From: Mycolicibacterium celeriflavum
Lineage (GTDB): Bacteria; Actinomycetota; Actinomycetes; Mycobacteriales; Mycobacteriaceae
Reading direction: 5' to 3'
NCBI RefSeq assembly: GCF_010731795.1
Contig: NZ_AP022591.1
Span: forward strand, 1,426,001 to 1,490,000
DNA: 64,000 nt
Position numbers and translations under genes: made by a program. The notes beneath the pieces are model-generated. The model saw only the letters and a list, made by a program, of their open reading frames with translations. It was not told the origin of the DNA and made no database searches. Positions 8,046-19,310 of this stretch are shown piece after piece; within the stretch, counting starts at the first letter, position 1; the number at the start of each line of letters is the position of its first letter.

Positions 8046-8860
8046 TGGCTCCGCTCGACGGCAAGGTCGCCTTCATCACCGGCGCTGCGAGGGGCCAGGG
8101 CCGGGCAGAAGCCCTCAAGCTGGCCTCCGACGGCGCGAACATCATCGCCGTCGACATCTGCGAGCAGATCGCGTCGGTCCCGTACCCGCTGGCGACTGCA
8201 GACGATCTGGCCGAGACCGTGAACCTCGTCGAGGACACCGGTGCGCGAATAGTGGCACGGCAAGCCGATGTTCGCGACCGCGAATCGTTGGAGCAGGCGC
8301 TGCAAGCCGGATTGGACGCCTTCGGCGGCCTGGACATCGTCGTCGCCAACGCGGGAATCGCCCCGATGCAGTCGGGTGAGGCCGGTTGGCTCGACGTGAT
8401 CGACGTGAATCTTACCGGCGTCTTCCACACGATAGAGGTGACCCGCTATCCGCTGACCGAGCGCGGCGGCGGGGCGATTGTGCTGATCAGTTCGGTGATG
8501 GGCTTGGTGGGCGGGGGAAGCGACGACTCAGGCTCGATCGGCTACGCCGCCGCCAAGCACGGCATGGTCGGCCTGATGCGGGTCTACGCCAATCTCCTCG
8601 CGCCACACGGTATTCGAGTCAACTCGATACATCCGGCGGGTGTCGGGACCCCGATGATCGAGAACGAGTTCATTCAGCGGTGGCTGCAGGACGTCGTCAC
8701 GCAGACCGGCAAGCCCGTCGACATGGGCAACGCGTTACCGGTCGAAATCCTCGACCCCGATGACACCGCCAACGCGGTCGCCTTCTTGGTGTCCGACGCC
8801 GCGCGCTACATTACCGGCGTGACGCTGCCCGTCGACGCGGGCTACATCAACAAGCGCTGA
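8045..8860 (+). CDS. mycofactocin-type short-chain dehydrogenase
   Basis: A 271-residue SDR, orthologue of Rv2750 by position. The cofactor loop is TGAARGQG, the Asn of VANAG is present, and the catalytic Ser (LISSVMG), Tyr and Lys (GYAAAKHGM) are all there. An insert after VDICE (roughly residues 38-60) and the ARGQGR motif are marks of the actinobacterial SDRs that keep NAD bound and pass electrons to mycofactocin. A primary or secondary alcohol is the likely substrate. It is coupled to the ABM gene and converges on rnj 2 bp away. Confidence 0.85.
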   Translation: MAPLDGKVAFITGAARGQGRAEALKLASDGANIIAVDICEQIASVPYPLATADDLAETVNLVEDTGARIVARQADVRDRESLEQALQAGLDAFGGLDIVVANAGIAPMQSGEAGWLDVIDVNLTGVFHTIEVTRYPLTERGGGAIVLISSVMGLVGGGSDDSGSIGYAAAKHGMVGLMRVYANLLAPHGIRVNSIHPAGVGTPMIENEFIQRWLQDVVTQTGKPVDMGNALPVEILDPDDTANAVAFLVSDAARYITGVTLPVDAGYINKR

Positions 8861-8862
8861 GG

Positions 8863-10541
8863 CTAGACCTCGATGACCGTCGGCACGATCATCGGCTGAC
8901 GGCGGTACGTCTCGCCCACCCACTTGCCGACGCCCCGCCGCGCGGCCTGCGCGATGCGATTGAGGTCGGTCACCCGTTCCGCGGCAAGGGCTTCGAGCGC
9001 CTCCTCGACTTTACGAGTAGCGGGCTCCAGCGCCTTGGGATCCTCGGAGAATCCGCGCGAGTGCAGATGCGGCGGCGCCGCGGGCTTACCGGTACCGCGC
9101 TGGACGACGATGGTGATGCCGATGAATCCCGAAGAGAGCGTGAGCCGGTCGCCGACCACGGCGTCGCCCACATCCCCGGTGACCAGACCGTCGACGAACA
9201 TCTTGCCCGTCGGTACCGCACCGGCGATCGATGCCCGGCCCGCCACCAGGTCGACGCTGACGCCGTTCTCGGCCAGCACGATGTTTTCTTCCGCAACACC
9301 GGTGCGGGCCGCAAGACCCGCGTTGGCCCGCAGCATCCGCCAGGTGCCGTGCACGGGCATCACATTGCGCGGTCGCACGCCGTTGTAGAGGAAGAGCAGC
9401 TCACCGGCGTATGCGTGTCCGGAAACATGAACGCGCACTTGCGCATTGGTGACGACACGTGCGCCGATCTTGGCCAGCGCGTCCAGCACGCCGAAGATCG
9501 CTTCCTCGTTGCCCGGTATCTGTGACGACGACATGATGATGAGGTCACCCGCCGTCAGGGTGATGCTGCGATGCTCACCCCGCGACATCCGTGACAACGC
9601 CGCCATCGGCTCGCCCTGTGTCCCCGTGGTAACCAGCACGACCCGCTCTGGCGCCATCATCTCCGCGGCGCCGATGTCGATGATGTCGTCATCGTTGGTC
9701 AGCGTCAGGTAGCCGAGCTCCTTCGCGATCCCCATGTTGCGGACCATCGACCGGCCGACGAATGCAACCTTGCGGCCCAGTGCCACCGAGGCGTCGATGA
9801 TCTGTTGCACGCGACCGACATTCGACGCGAAGCAGGCCACGATGACGCGTCCCTGAGCGCTGCGGATCAGCCGATGCATGTTCGGCCCGATCTCGCTTTC
9901 CGACGGTCCTACACCGGGGATCTCCGCGTTGGTCGAGTCGCACAGGAACAGGTCCACCCCGGCATCGCCCAGTCGCGACATCCCGGGCAGATCGGTGGGC
10001 TTGCCGTCGGGCGGAGACTGGTCGAGCTTGATGTCACCGGTGTGCAGCACGGTGCCGGCACCGGTGTGTATTGCGATCGCCAGACACCCGGGAATCGAGT
10101 GGTTGACCGCGAAGTACTCGCATTCGAACACGCCGTGTCTGGAGCTCTGGCCCTCGTCGACTTCTACGAACACGGGCTTGATCCGGTGTTCACGACACTT
10201 CTCGGCGATCAGCGCGAGCGTGAATTTCGAACCGACCACGGGGATGTCGTGTCGTAGCTTCAGCAGGAAGGGGATGGCGCCAATGTGGTCCTCGTGCGCA
10301 TGGGTGAGCACCAGGGCTTCCACGTCGTCGAGGCGGTCCTCGATCAAACGCAGGTCGGGCAAAATCAGGTCGACGCCGGGCTCGTCGTGCGTGGGGAACA
10401 ACACTCCGCAGTCGACGATCAGCAGCCGGCCCAGATGCTCGAAAACGGTCATGTTACGGCCGATTTCGCTGATCCCGCCGAGCGCGGTGACCCGCAATGC
10501 GCCGGGGGCCAGCGGCCCCGGTCGGTTGAGTTCTTCGTTCA

Positions 10542-10542
<1 letters not shown>
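8863..10542 (-). CDS. rnj: ribonuclease J
   Basis: A 559-residue metallo-beta-lactamase/beta-CASP nuclease, orthologue of Rv2752c. The zinc ligands HAHEDH follow VLTH, the DSTN motif and beta-CASP region are in the middle, and HVSGHA closes the site. It has 5'-exonuclease and endonuclease activity in mRNA and rRNA processing. It starts with a GTG whose first base is the last base of the dapA stop (TAGTG), so the pair is coupled. The gene pair dapA-rnj is conserved in actinobacteria. Confidence 0.95.
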
Positions 10543-11462
<920 letters not shown>

Positions 11463-11468
11463 TTACCG

Positions 11469-12221
11469 TCACGCTTCAGTGGCCAGAGGGGACGTGGCGA
11501 CCTCGGTGCCGTCGGCCAGCGCATAGATTTCGAAGTCGCTGAACACCTGCGGTGCGACATCGACGAGTCGGCGCAGGCATTCGATGGCCAGCCGACGAAT
11601 CTCCACGTCGGCGTGCTCACTGGCCCGCATCGCGATGAAGTGCCGCCATGCCCGGTAGTTGCCGGTGACGACGATGCGGGTCTCGGTGGCGTTCGGCAGC
11701 ACCGCCCGCGCCGCCTGGCGCGCCTGTTTGCGCCGCAGGACCGCGTTCGGCTGATCGGCGAATTTGGCCTCGAGACGGTCGAGCAGTTCGTTGTAGGTGG
11801 ATCGGCTGGCGTCGGCGGCGGCGGCGAAGATCTCCGCCAGTTTGGGGTCGTCCTCGATACCCGGTGGCACCACGACCTGAGCGTCGCGCTCGGGAACGTA
11901 GCGCTGAGACAGCTGGGAGTAGGAGAAGTGCCGGTGGCGGATCAGCTCGTGGGTGCACGACCGAGAGATTCCGGTGATGTAGAAGGAAACCGACGCGTGC
12001 TCGAGCACCGAGAAGTGCCCGACGTCGATGATGTGCCGGATGTAGGCGGCATTCGTTGCGGTGCGCGGATTCGGCTTGGACCAGCTCTGATAGCACGCAC
12101 GACCGGCGAACTCGACCAGGGCCGGCCCGCCGTCGGCGTCGGTGCTCCACGGCACCTCCGGCGGCGCGGTGAACTCCGTCTTGGCGATCAGTTGGACGCG
12201 CAGCGGCGTGGTCTCGGCCAC
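11469..12221 (-). CDS. thyX: flavin-dependent thymidylate synthase ThyX
   Basis: A 250-residue ThyX. The family motif RHR-x7-S-x-R is exact at residues 95-107 ([13 protein letters not shown]). It methylates dUMP to dTMP with methylene-tetrahydrofolate and NADPH through FAD and releases tetrahydrofolate, so it does not need DHFR, unlike ThyA encoded 2.4 kb away. GTG start with a -10 immediately upstream. It lies directly upstream of dapA, as in M. tuberculosis. Confidence 0.96.
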   Translation of the reverse strand: MAETTPLRVQLIAKTEFTAPPEVPWSTDADGGPALVEFAGRACYQSWSKPNPRTATNAAYIRHIIDVGHFSVLEHASVSFYITGISRSCTHELIRHRHFSYSQLSQRYVPERDAQVVVPPGIEDDPKLAEIFAAAADASRSTYNELLDRLEAKFADQPNAVLRRKQARQAARAVLPNATETRIVVTGNYRAWRHFIAMRASEHADVEIRRLAIECLRRLVDVAPQVFSDFEIYALADGTEVATSPLATEA

Positions 12222-12226
12222 GGCTC

Positions 12227-12232
12227 ACCCTA
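12227..12232 (-). promoter_or_regulatory. -10 hexamer TAGGGT of thyX
   Basis: TAGGGT on the minus strand is 5 nt before the GTG at 12221. The spacing is slightly short for a strict leaderless start, so confidence is lower. Confidence 0.38.
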
Positions 12233-12371
12233 ACGTGGGCCGCCGACCAGGCCGTGGTGTGGCGCGTTGCAGGAACGTGCAGATGCGAGGTTTCGACCGT
12301 GGGCCCGCAGGGAACAAACCCGTTCTCAATCGGTGTTACCCAAGGACCGATCTTGAGAGGGAGTGTGACTG

Positions 12372-12674
12372 ATGGCTACCGATTACGACGCACCCCGCGT
12401 TAAGGAGAGCGACGAGGCGGTCGACGAGTCGCTCGAGGCGATCGCCGCCAGGCGCCGCGGACAGGCCGATGTGGCGGTGCTCGACGTCGACGACGGCGAC
12501 CCGGTCGACTCGATCGACCTGCCGGACGTCGATCTGTCGGGTGAGGAGCTCACCGTGCGGGTCATCCCGAAGCAGGCCGACGAGTTCACCTGCTCGAGTT
12601 GCTTCCTGGTGCAGCACCACAGCCGGCTCGCCCTGCAGTCCGGCGACCGGACGATCTGCGCCGACTGCGTCTGA
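12372..12674 (+). CDS. DUF4193 zinc-ribbon protein
   Basis: A 100-residue acidic protein ending in a likely zinc ribbon: Cys74-x2-Cys77 and Cys96-x2-Cys99. The central motif LSGEELTVRVIPKQADEF marks DUF4193, an actinobacterial family of unknown function that includes Rv2699c of the same length. In M. tuberculosis that gene is elsewhere, so this looks like an extra paralogue or a moved copy. A good Shine-Dalgarno (GAGAGGGAG) precedes the ATG. It diverges from thyX. Nucleic-acid or RNA-polymerase binding is possible but not shown. Confidence 0.85.
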   Translation: MATDYDAPRVKESDEAVDESLEAIAARRRGQADVAVLDVDDGDPVDSIDLPDVDLSGEELTVRVIPKQADEFTCSSCFLVQHHSRLALQSGDRTICADCV

Positions 12675-12743
12675 GCAGGCTCGACCGATTCGTCTTTCGC
12701 CGAGCGTCGGGCTGCGTCTCTAGGACCTCGCGCGAGACGTACA

Positions 12744-13967
12744 TCAACCCGACGCCCGGCGCAAAGCACACACCAGGTCGCCATTCTCGCCGACCGTAAC
12801 GTCTCCTAATCCGAGCCATGACGCCATCGACCGCAATTCGCCCGCCAGCGCCGGTGCTACTACCGATCGCTCTGCGTCTGGCTCCGTGAACGCACCCACC
12901 ACGTGTAGAACGCCCGCCGTCCGATCAGCCTTCAAATCCACACGCCCCACCAGTTCGCCGTCGAGCAGAAACGGCCACACGTAATAGCCGTACTGGCGCT
13001 TCGCCGCGGGAACGTAGATCTCGATGCGGTAATGAAATCCGAACAGCCGCTCGACCCGGGGCCGGAAGAAAATCAGCGGATCGAACGGACACAACAGCGC
13101 CGTCCCCCGGTTACGCCGCGGAATGATCTGTCCCGCCCGCAGATACGCGGGGCCCTTCCATCCGTCAACCTCGACCGGTTCCAGCGCACCGTCGGCGACC
13201 AGCTTCGCGATCGCGGGTTTCGCCTGACTCGGTGACAGTCGGAAGTAGTCGCGGAGGTCCGGCTCGGTCGCCACGCCCAGTGCACCGGCCGCGCGCAGCA
13301 CCAGTTCGCGCACGGCGTCGTCGTCGTCGACCTCACGCGCCAAGACCTCCGCCGGCAACACCCGTTCGGTCAAGTCGTAATGCCGCGCGAAACCGACCCG
13401 CGTCGCCGTCGTCAACACGCCCGACGACCACAGCGCCTCGGTCACCCACTTCGTGTCGCTGCGGTCCCACCACGGACCCTTGCGGCCGCGCTGTTCGGCT
13501 CCCAGATGCGCTTCGATCTGCCCAGCCGTCGACGGGCCCAACTCCGTCACCGCGGCGACGACCTGCTCGGCCAGCTTCTCGTTTCGCTTGACAATGTGCG
13601 TGCCCCACCGGCCGTGGGTGTACTCGCGCATGCGCCAGCGCAGCAGCGGCCAGTCGTCGACGGCCATCAACGCGGCCTCGTGCGCCCAGTACTCGACCAG
13701 CAGCCGCGGAGAACGGGCCGAATGGCTCCATGCCGCCCGGTCCAACACATCGCGGTCGTAGGGCCCCAGCCGGCTGAACACCGGCGCGTAGTGGGCGCGC
13801 ACCGACACCGACACCGAGTCCAACTGCAGCACCTGAATCCGTGAGATCAACCTGCGCAGGTGCGCACGGGTGACCGCACCGTTCGGCTTCGCATCGGCGA
13901 ATCCCTGCGCCTCGACGGCGACACGCCGCGCCTGATCGGCCGTGAGTCTGGTCGGCACGCACCCCAT
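12744..13967 (-). CDS. winged-helix DNA glycosylase-like protein (HTH_42/YcaQ family)
   Basis: A 407-residue HTH_42/YcaQ family protein. The diagnostic region LQLDSVSVSVRAHYAPVFSR holds the Q-x-D motif (QLD) of E. coli YcaQ, which opens interstrand DNA crosslinks by cutting the N-glycosyl bond; related AlkZ uses Q-x-Q. Further marks are WAHEAAL and, near the end, LDGELVGRVDLKADR. ATG 13967 was chosen over an in-frame codon at 13988; a GTG at 13958 is also possible. Activity on crosslinks is inferred from the motif only. Confidence 0.78.
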   Translation of the reverse strand: MGCVPTRLTADQARRVAVEAQGFADAKPNGAVTRAHLRRLISRIQVLQLDSVSVSVRAHYAPVFSRLGPYDRDVLDRAAWSHSARSPRLLVEYWAHEAALMAVDDWPLLRWRMREYTHGRWGTHIVKRNEKLAEQVVAAVTELGPSTAGQIEAHLGAEQRGRKGPWWDRSDTKWVTEALWSSGVLTTATRVGFARHYDLTERVLPAEVLAREVDDDDAVRELVLRAAGALGVATEPDLRDYFRLSPSQAKPAIAKLVADGALEPVEVDGWKGPAYLRAGQIIPRRNRGTALLCPFDPLIFFRPRVERLFGFHYRIEIYVPAAKRQYGYYVWPFLLDGELVGRVDLKADRTAGVLHVVGAFTEPDAERSVVAPALAGELRSMASWLGLGDVTVGENGDLVCALRRASG

Positions 13968-14008
13968 CGTGCAACACGGCACCGACAAATCCCGCGCGAG
14001 TCTCGGCA

Positions 14009-14075
14009 GTCACATCGCGCGACGATTCGCAGGCAAAGCTCGGGTACAGCTCTGCGAAACGTCGATCGGTGTGAC
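14009..14075. repeat. long imperfect palindrome downstream of dfrA
   Basis: Outer arms GTCACA (14009-14014) and TGTGAC (14070-14075) and inner arms CGACGATTCGCAG (14020-14032) and CTGCGAAACGTCG (14052-14064), which pair at 12 of 13 positions, with a 19-nt loop. It lies 20 bp past the dfrA stop. It could end the thyA-dfrA transcript, although there is no U-tract. It does not match families A or B. Confidence 0.6.
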
Positions 14076-14094
14076 TGGTGCGCAGCCGACGCGC

Positions 14095-14583
14095 TCAGGC
14101 CCGCCGGTAGCTGTAGAACCGGTAACGCTGCCCCGACGTGCTGGTGACCCAGTCCCCCGCCACGCCGAGCCACGATTCGTCGAGCACCGGCGCCATCACG
14201 TCGGCATCCTGACGCGGCAGGTCGATCTCGATCTCGGTCACCTCGCAACGCGTGGCGATCGGCAGAGCCGCCGCATAAATCTGCGCGCCGCCGATCACCC
14301 AGACTGAAGCGTCGGTCAACGCGTCCTCCAGCGACGCCACCACGTCCGCCCCGTCGGCCGCATAGCCAACCCGGCGGGTGAGCACGACGTTTCTGCGTCC
14401 CGGCAGCGGCCGCACCTTCGCCGGCAGCGACTCCCACGTCAGCCTGCCCATCACGACCGTGTGGCCCATCGTCAGGTCTTTGAACCGTGCCTGATCCTCG
14501 GGCAGCCGCCACGGGATGCCGCCGCCACGGCCGATGACACCCGAAGTCGACTGAGCCCAGATGAGCCCTACCTCAGACCGCAA
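14095..14583 (-). CDS. dfrA: dihydrofolate reductase
   Basis: A 162-residue DHFR. It opens with [32 protein letters not shown]-binding loop, Trp and substrate-binding Asp in PEDQ (Glu-Asp pair). [15 protein letters not shown] and WVIGGAQIY follow. It regenerates tetrahydrofolate after ThyA. The only start that fits is TTG at 14583, inside the end of thyA (11-bp overlap), so translation depends on thyA. This is the target of trimethoprim-type drugs. Confidence 0.95.
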   Translation of the reverse strand: MRSEVGLIWAQSTSGVIGRGGGIPWRLPEDQARFKDLTMGHTVVMGRLTWESLPAKVRPLPGRRNVVLTRRVGYAADGADVVASLEDALTDASVWVIGGAQIYAAALPIATRCEVTEIEIDLPRQDADVMAPVLDESWLGVAGDWVTSTSGQRYRFYSYRRA

Positions 14584-15373
14584 CCGGGGCCTTGATCGCC
14601 GGGTGCGGATCGTAGTTGAGGATCGCGACGTCTTCGTAGGTGTATTCGAAGATCGAATCTCGCGGCGCCAGAACGAGTTCCGGATACGGCCGAGGCTCGC
14701 GGCTGAGCTGCTCGGTCACCTGCTCGACGTGGTTGTCGTAGATGTGGCAGTCCCCGCCGGTCCAGATGAACTCGCCGACATCCAGCCGGGCCTGCGCGGC
14801 CATCATGTGGGTCAGCAACGCATAGCTGGCGATGTTGAACGGAACCCCCAGGAAGAGGTCGGCGCTGCGCTGATAAAGCTGGCACGAAAGCCTGCCGTCC
14901 GCGACGTAGAACTGGAAGAACGCGTGGCACGGCGGCAGCGCCATCTGCGGGATCTGGCCGACGTTCCACGCCGAGACGATGTTGCGCCGCGAGTCCGGAT
15001 CGGACTTCAGCAGCTCCAGCGCGGCACTGATCTGGTCGATGTGCTCACCCGACGGGGTCGGCCACGACCGCCACTGCACCCCGTAGACGGGTCCGAGATC
15101 CCCTGTCGGAGAGGCCCATTCGTCCCAGATGGTGACTCCACGCTCCTGCAGCCAGCGCACGTTGGAGTCGCCACGCAGAAACCACAACAATTCGTAGACG
15201 ATCGACTTGGTGTGCACCTTCTTGGTGGTGATCAGCGGAAAGCCGTCCGCCAGGTCGTATCGCATCTGGTGGCCGAACAGGCTGCGGGTGCCGGTGCCGG
15301 TGCGGTCCGACTTGGCCGTCCCACGCTCCATCACCAGCCGCAGTAGATCTTCGTAGGGCGTGGCGATCGGCAC
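14573..15373 (-). CDS. thyA: thymidylate synthase ThyA
   Basis: A 266-residue classical thymidylate synthase. The nucleophile is Cys149 in [23 protein letters not shown] and [12 protein letters not shown] are canonical. It makes dTMP and dihydrofolate, which dfrA, overlapping downstream, recycles. The frame is open 57 codons upstream, but the GTG at 15373 gives the normal length and N-terminus ([10 protein letters not shown]) and has a leaderless -10. With thyX nearby, the genome holds both known routes to dTMP within 4 kb. Confidence 0.96.
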   Translation of the reverse strand: MPIATPYEDLLRLVMERGTAKSDRTGTGTRSLFGHQMRYDLADGFPLITTKKVHTKSIVYELLWFLRGDSNVRWLQERGVTIWDEWASPTGDLGPVYGVQWRSWPTPSGEHIDQISAALELLKSDPDSRRNIVSAWNVGQIPQMALPPCHAFFQFYVADGRLSCQLYQRSADLFLGVPFNIASYALLTHMMAAQARLDVGEFIWTGGDCHIYDNHVEQVTEQLSREPRPYPELVLAPRDSIFEYTYEDVAILNYDPHPAIKAPVAV

Positions 15374-15380
15374 GCCGCCA

Positions 15381-15386
15381 AGCTTA
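15381..15386 (-). promoter_or_regulatory. -10 hexamer TAAGCT of thyA-dfrA
   Basis: TAAGCT on the minus strand, 7 nt before the GTG at 15373. It fixes the thyA start and predicts a leaderless mRNA. Confidence 0.5.
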
Positions 15387-15416
15387 CGTCCAGAGCCGAC
15401 GAGTAGAACGGAAGCC

Positions 15417-16157
15417 ATGCCGAGCATCTCCGCCACCGTCAGCACCGCTGACGGCACCTGCCCTGTCACCCTGCACACCCCCAACGGCACCGGACCGTGG
15501 ACCGGCGTCGTGATGTACGTCGACGCCGGTGGCGTGCGCGACACCTTCCAGGAGATGGCGGCTCGCCTGGCCGGCTTCGGCCACGCGGTGCTGCTGCCCG
15601 ACGTGTACTACCGCCACGGCGACTGGGAGCCCTTCGACATGACGACCGCGTTCACCGACCCGAAGCAGCGCAAGCGACTGTTCCGGATGATCTCGTCGAT
15701 CACGCCCGACATGATGGCCGCCGACGCCACGGCATTCTTCGACTTCCTGGCCGGCCGTCCTGAGGTCAAGGGCGACACGTTCGGCGTCTGCGGCTACTGC
15801 ATGGGTGGCCGGACGTCGGTCATCGTCGCCGGCCGGGTGCCTGACCGCGTCGGCGCAGCGGGCTCCTTTCATGCCGGCGGTCTGGTCACCGACGATCCCG
15901 CCAGCCCGCATCTGCTGGCCGACCGGATCAAGGCCACGGTGTATGTCGCCGGCGCCTCCAAGGACCGCGGGTTCACGACTGAGGATGCCGAGACCCTCGA
16001 CAAGGCGCTGACCGCGGCCAACGTCTCCCACACCGTGGAGTTCTATCCCGCCGAACACGGGTTCGCGGTGCCCGACAATGCGCCGTACGACGAAGAGGCC
16101 GCCGAACGTCATTGGATCGCGCTGCAGGAACTGTTCGAATCCGCCTTGCCCAATTAA
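15417..16157 (+). CDS. dienelactone hydrolase family protein
   Basis: A 246-residue alpha/beta hydrolase of the dienelactone hydrolase family, orthologue of Rv2765. The nucleophile is the cysteine of GVCGYCMGG, typical for this family in place of serine; the acid lies after [13 protein letters not shown] and the base is His in YPAEHGFAV. The family opens lactone rings, but the natural substrate in mycobacteria is unknown. The ATG at 15417 was chosen over codons upstream because the longer forms run into the thyA promoter. Confidence 0.88.
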   Translation: MPSISATVSTADGTCPVTLHTPNGTGPWTGVVMYVDAGGVRDTFQEMAARLAGFGHAVLLPDVYYRHGDWEPFDMTTAFTDPKQRKRLFRMISSITPDMMAADATAFFDFLAGRPEVKGDTFGVCGYCMGGRTSVIVAGRVPDRVGAAGSFHAGGLVTDDPASPHLLADRIKATVYVAGASKDRGFTTEDAETLDKALTAANVSHTVEFYPAEHGFAVPDNAPYDEEAAERHWIALQELFESALPN

Positions 16158-16214
16158 CGCCCAATTGCCCCTGTCCGAGCACGCCACGCGGCGTTGATAC
16201 GCAACGATGATCCG

Positions 16215-17138
16215 ATGGACGGTTTGGAACCCGACACTCACCAGGAACACGACGACGTCGGCTCGCGTATCGACCCGGTGCTCGCCCGCAGCTGGCTCTT
16301 GGTGAACGGGGCACAGTACGAGCGGTTCGCGCCCGCCGTGCGGTCCCGAGCGGACATCGTCGTCCTGGACATCGAGGATGCGGTCGCCCCGAAGGACAAG
16401 GTTCTGGCCCGCGAGAACGTGGTCCGCTGGCTCGATGAGGGAAACACCGACTGGGTCCGCATCAACGGGTTCGGCACACCATGGTGGGCAGACGATCTCG
16501 ACACTCTGGGAAAGACATCGGTCGGCGGAGTGATGCTGGCGATGGTCGAATCCGTCGACCATGTCACCGAAACCGCCAACCGGCTGCCGAACGTGCCGAT
16601 CGTCGCGCTGGTCGAAACGGCGCGGGGGCTCGAGCGAATCACCGCCATCGCCGCGGCGAAAGGGACGTTCCGATTGGCCTTCGGTATCGGCGATTTCCGG
16701 CGCGACACGGGCTTCGGCGAGAGCCCGACCACGCTGGCGTATGCGCGGTCGCGGTTCACGATCGCCGCGAAAGCCGCCCACCTGCCGAGCGCGATCGACG
16801 GCCCGACAGTCGGTTCGAGTGCGCTCAAGCTCAGCGAGGCCACCGCGGTTTCCGCCGAGTTCGGCATGACCGGCAAGATCTGCCTGACCCCCGAGCAGTG
16901 CGCCACCGTCAACGAAGGACTCTCCCCGTCACCCGAGGAAATCGCTTGGGCCAAGGAGTTTTTCACCGAGTTCGAACGCGACGGCGGCGAGATCCGCAAC
17001 GGCTCGGACCTACCCCGCATTGCGAGGGCCAACAAGATCCTCGAACTGGCCCGGGCATACGGCATCGAGGTGTCCGCGTTCGACGACGTCGACGATCCGG
17101 CACACATTCCGGCGCCGTCGGACACCTACCACTACTGA
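16215..17138 (+). CDS. CitE-like HpcH/HpaI aldolase-lyase family protein
   Basis: A 307-residue citrate-lyase-beta/malyl-CoA-lyase family protein. The metal and CoA ester site can be recognised: DIEDAVAPKDK, ALVETARGLE (metal glutamate) and GIGDFRRDTGF. No citrate-lyase alpha or gamma genes are near, so it acts alone, as CitE-like proteins of actinobacteria do, on a short beta-hydroxyacyl-CoA such as malyl- or citramalyl-CoA. Its last 7 bp overlap the end of the convergent membrane-protein gene. The substrate is not resolved. Confidence 0.85.
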   Translation: MDGLEPDTHQEHDDVGSRIDPVLARSWLLVNGAQYERFAPAVRSRADIVVLDIEDAVAPKDKVLARENVVRWLDEGNTDWVRINGFGTPWWADDLDTLGKTSVGGVMLAMVESVDHVTETANRLPNVPIVALVETARGLERITAIAAAKGTFRLAFGIGDFRRDTGFGESPTTLAYARSRFTIAAKAAHLPSAIDGPTVGSSALKLSEATAVSAEFGMTGKICLTPEQCATVNEGLSPSPEEIAWAKEFFTEFERDGGEIRNGSDLPRIARANKILELARAYGIEVSAFDDVDDPAHIPAPSDTYHY

Positions 17139-17602
17139 GGCTTTTCGGGCTCGCTCTCATTGCGGTGCAGGAAGCGGCGGACGGCGCGCAAGATGCCCCT
17201 GCCCGCGTAGATGCCCGCCGCGACGGACACCACGATCATCGCGATGAACATCACCAGCCAGTTGGACCGGCTGTGACTGACATTCCACCAGATGAAGGTG
17301 AACAACAGAGCGCAGATGAACACCACGATGTCGCGCCAATTGCCTTTGTACGACATTGCCGCCTCGCGCAATTGGCGACTGCGTTCGCCGGCCGAGATCA
17401 GATCGTCGATGCGCTCGTCGATGCTGGCTTGCAGACGGGCGCGGCGCTCCACTTGATCTGGCGGAATTCGTTCCAGCAGGTCGAGATCCTTGATGATCAA
17501 ACCGCGGACGTCGGGCGGTTTGAGATTTCCTGCGATCACACCCAACATGGCACCGCCCGCGATCGGCGCTGCGCCTAGGGCGAGATCGGCAATTCCCGGC
17601 AT
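17132..17602 (-). CDS. small membrane protein of unknown function
   Basis: A 156-residue protein I do not recognise. It has a glycine/alanine-rich hydrophobic start (about 5-25), a charged helical stretch (30-85, rich in Arg, Glu and Asp), two membrane helices (about 91-108 and 115-135), then a basic and acidic tail. It follows the flavodoxin-like gene by 2 bp, so it is the last member of the dapB operon. Its end overlaps the convergent CitE-like gene by 7 bp. Confidence 0.7.
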   Translation of the reverse strand: MPGIADLALGAAPIAGGAMLGVIAGNLKPPDVRGLIIKDLDLLERIPPDQVERRARLQASIDERIDDLISAGERSRQLREAAMSYKGNWRDIVVFICALLFTFIWWNVSHSRSNWLVMFIAMIVVSVAAGIYAGRGILRAVRRFLHRNESEPEKPQ

Positions 17603-17604
17603 GC

Positions 17605-18063
17605 CTAGTCCTCCATCAGGGTCGCGGCCAATGTGCCGCCCAATTCGTAGGCTCGCTCACGGACACCGGCGTCAACGGGTCCGACGACCTCGAGCACATC
17701 CGCCACCTTGGACAGTGCCAGCCCCGCGGCGAGCTTGTCCACCGCGTTGACTGCGCCGACGGTGTCGTTGTTGCCGTGCACCCACATCCCGTACGGGCGT
17801 CCGCCGACGTGGTCGAGGCTCGGGTAGTACACGGTGTCGAAGAAGTGCTTGAGCGCGCCGCTCATGTACCCGAAGTTGGCGGTCGTCCCGAACAGGTAGC
17901 CGTCGGCGTCGAGCATGTCGGGCAGGGTTGCGGCCAACGCCGGTCTGACGACGACGTCGACACCGGTGATCTCGGGGTCCTTGGCGCCGTCGACCACGGC
18001 CTCGAGCAACTCGCGGGTGCCCGGCGATGGGGTGTGGTGGACCACCAACAGCGTCTTGCTCAT
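17605..18063 (-). CDS. flavodoxin-like / NAD(P)H:FMN reductase family protein
   Basis: A 152-residue flavodoxin-fold protein, orthologue of Rv2771c. The first strand ends in the phosphate loop HHTPSPGTRELL, and the second FMN loop is GTTANFGYMSGALKHFFD, the WrbA/NADPH-dependent FMN reductase pattern. A redox role with FMN is expected, partner unknown. It shares the ATGA overlap with the gene before it in the dapB operon. Confidence 0.8.
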   Translation of the reverse strand: MSKTLLVVHHTPSPGTRELLEAVVDGAKDPEITGVDVVVRPALAATLPDMLDADGYLFGTTANFGYMSGALKHFFDTVYYPSLDHVGGRPYGMWVHGNNDTVGAVNAVDKLAAGLALSKVADVLEVVGPVDAGVRERAYELGGTLAATLMED

Positions 18064-18523
18064 CGGCGTTCCTCCAGTTCGACGGCCTTCTTCATCGCTT
18101 CCCGCGCGCGGCTGCGGTCACCGGCGTAGTCGTACGCCCGTGCCAGTCGATACCACCGCCGCCAGTTGTCCGGGTCGTTCTCCAATTCTTCACGCACGGT
18201 CGCGAACAGCTCATCGGCGGCGTCCCGCTGGATCCGTCCCGACGGCATCCGCGGCAACGCGCTGACGTCGAGCTCCAGGCCCTCCTCTCGGACGATGCGC
18301 GCGAGCCGCTGATGCGTCAGGCCCGCGCGCAGCGTGCTGAGCATGGCCCAGAGCCCGATCACCGGCAGGATCATCAGCGCCAAGCCCAGGCCGACGGCGG
18401 CCGCCTCCCCCGTGGCGACGAACGCCATCGCGATGCGTCCGAGCAGCACGAAGTAGACGACCAGCGCAACGCACATGAAGCCGATCAGCAGTTGAACGCG
18501 CACTGCGCGACCGCCGTCGGCCA

Positions 18524-18524
<1 letters not shown>
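18060..18524 (-). CDS. membrane protein with TPR-like tail (Rv2772c family)
   Basis: A 154-residue protein with two membrane helices (about 10-30 and 41-63) and a cytoplasmic C-terminal half ending in one tetratricopeptide-like pair of helices (NWRRWYRLARAYDYAGDRSRAREAMKKAVEL). The ATG at 18524 shares a base with the dapB stop (TAATG) and its stop overlaps the flavodoxin gene (ATGA). Position and size fit Rv2772c. Role unknown; the operon position suggests a link with dapB expression, not necessarily function. Confidence 0.78.
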
Positions 18525-19270
<746 letters not shown>

Positions 19271-19298
19271 TCCGCCCACGGCACAGCCGCCCCTCCCC

Positions 19299-19304
19299 TA
19301 CCAT
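19299..19304 (+). promoter_or_regulatory. -10 hexamer TACCAT of the epimerase gene
   Basis: TACCAT lies 6 nt before the ATG at 19311; no Shine-Dalgarno is visible, so a leaderless mRNA is likely. Confidence 0.45.
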
Positions 19305-19310
19305 CGGCGC

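Noticed and set aside
12311..12337. ECF promoter for the DUF4193 gene (GGAAC with GTT 19 nt later)
   Set aside because: Spacing is off by one from the usual layout and a single GGAAC/GTT pair is weak evidence; left out of the features.
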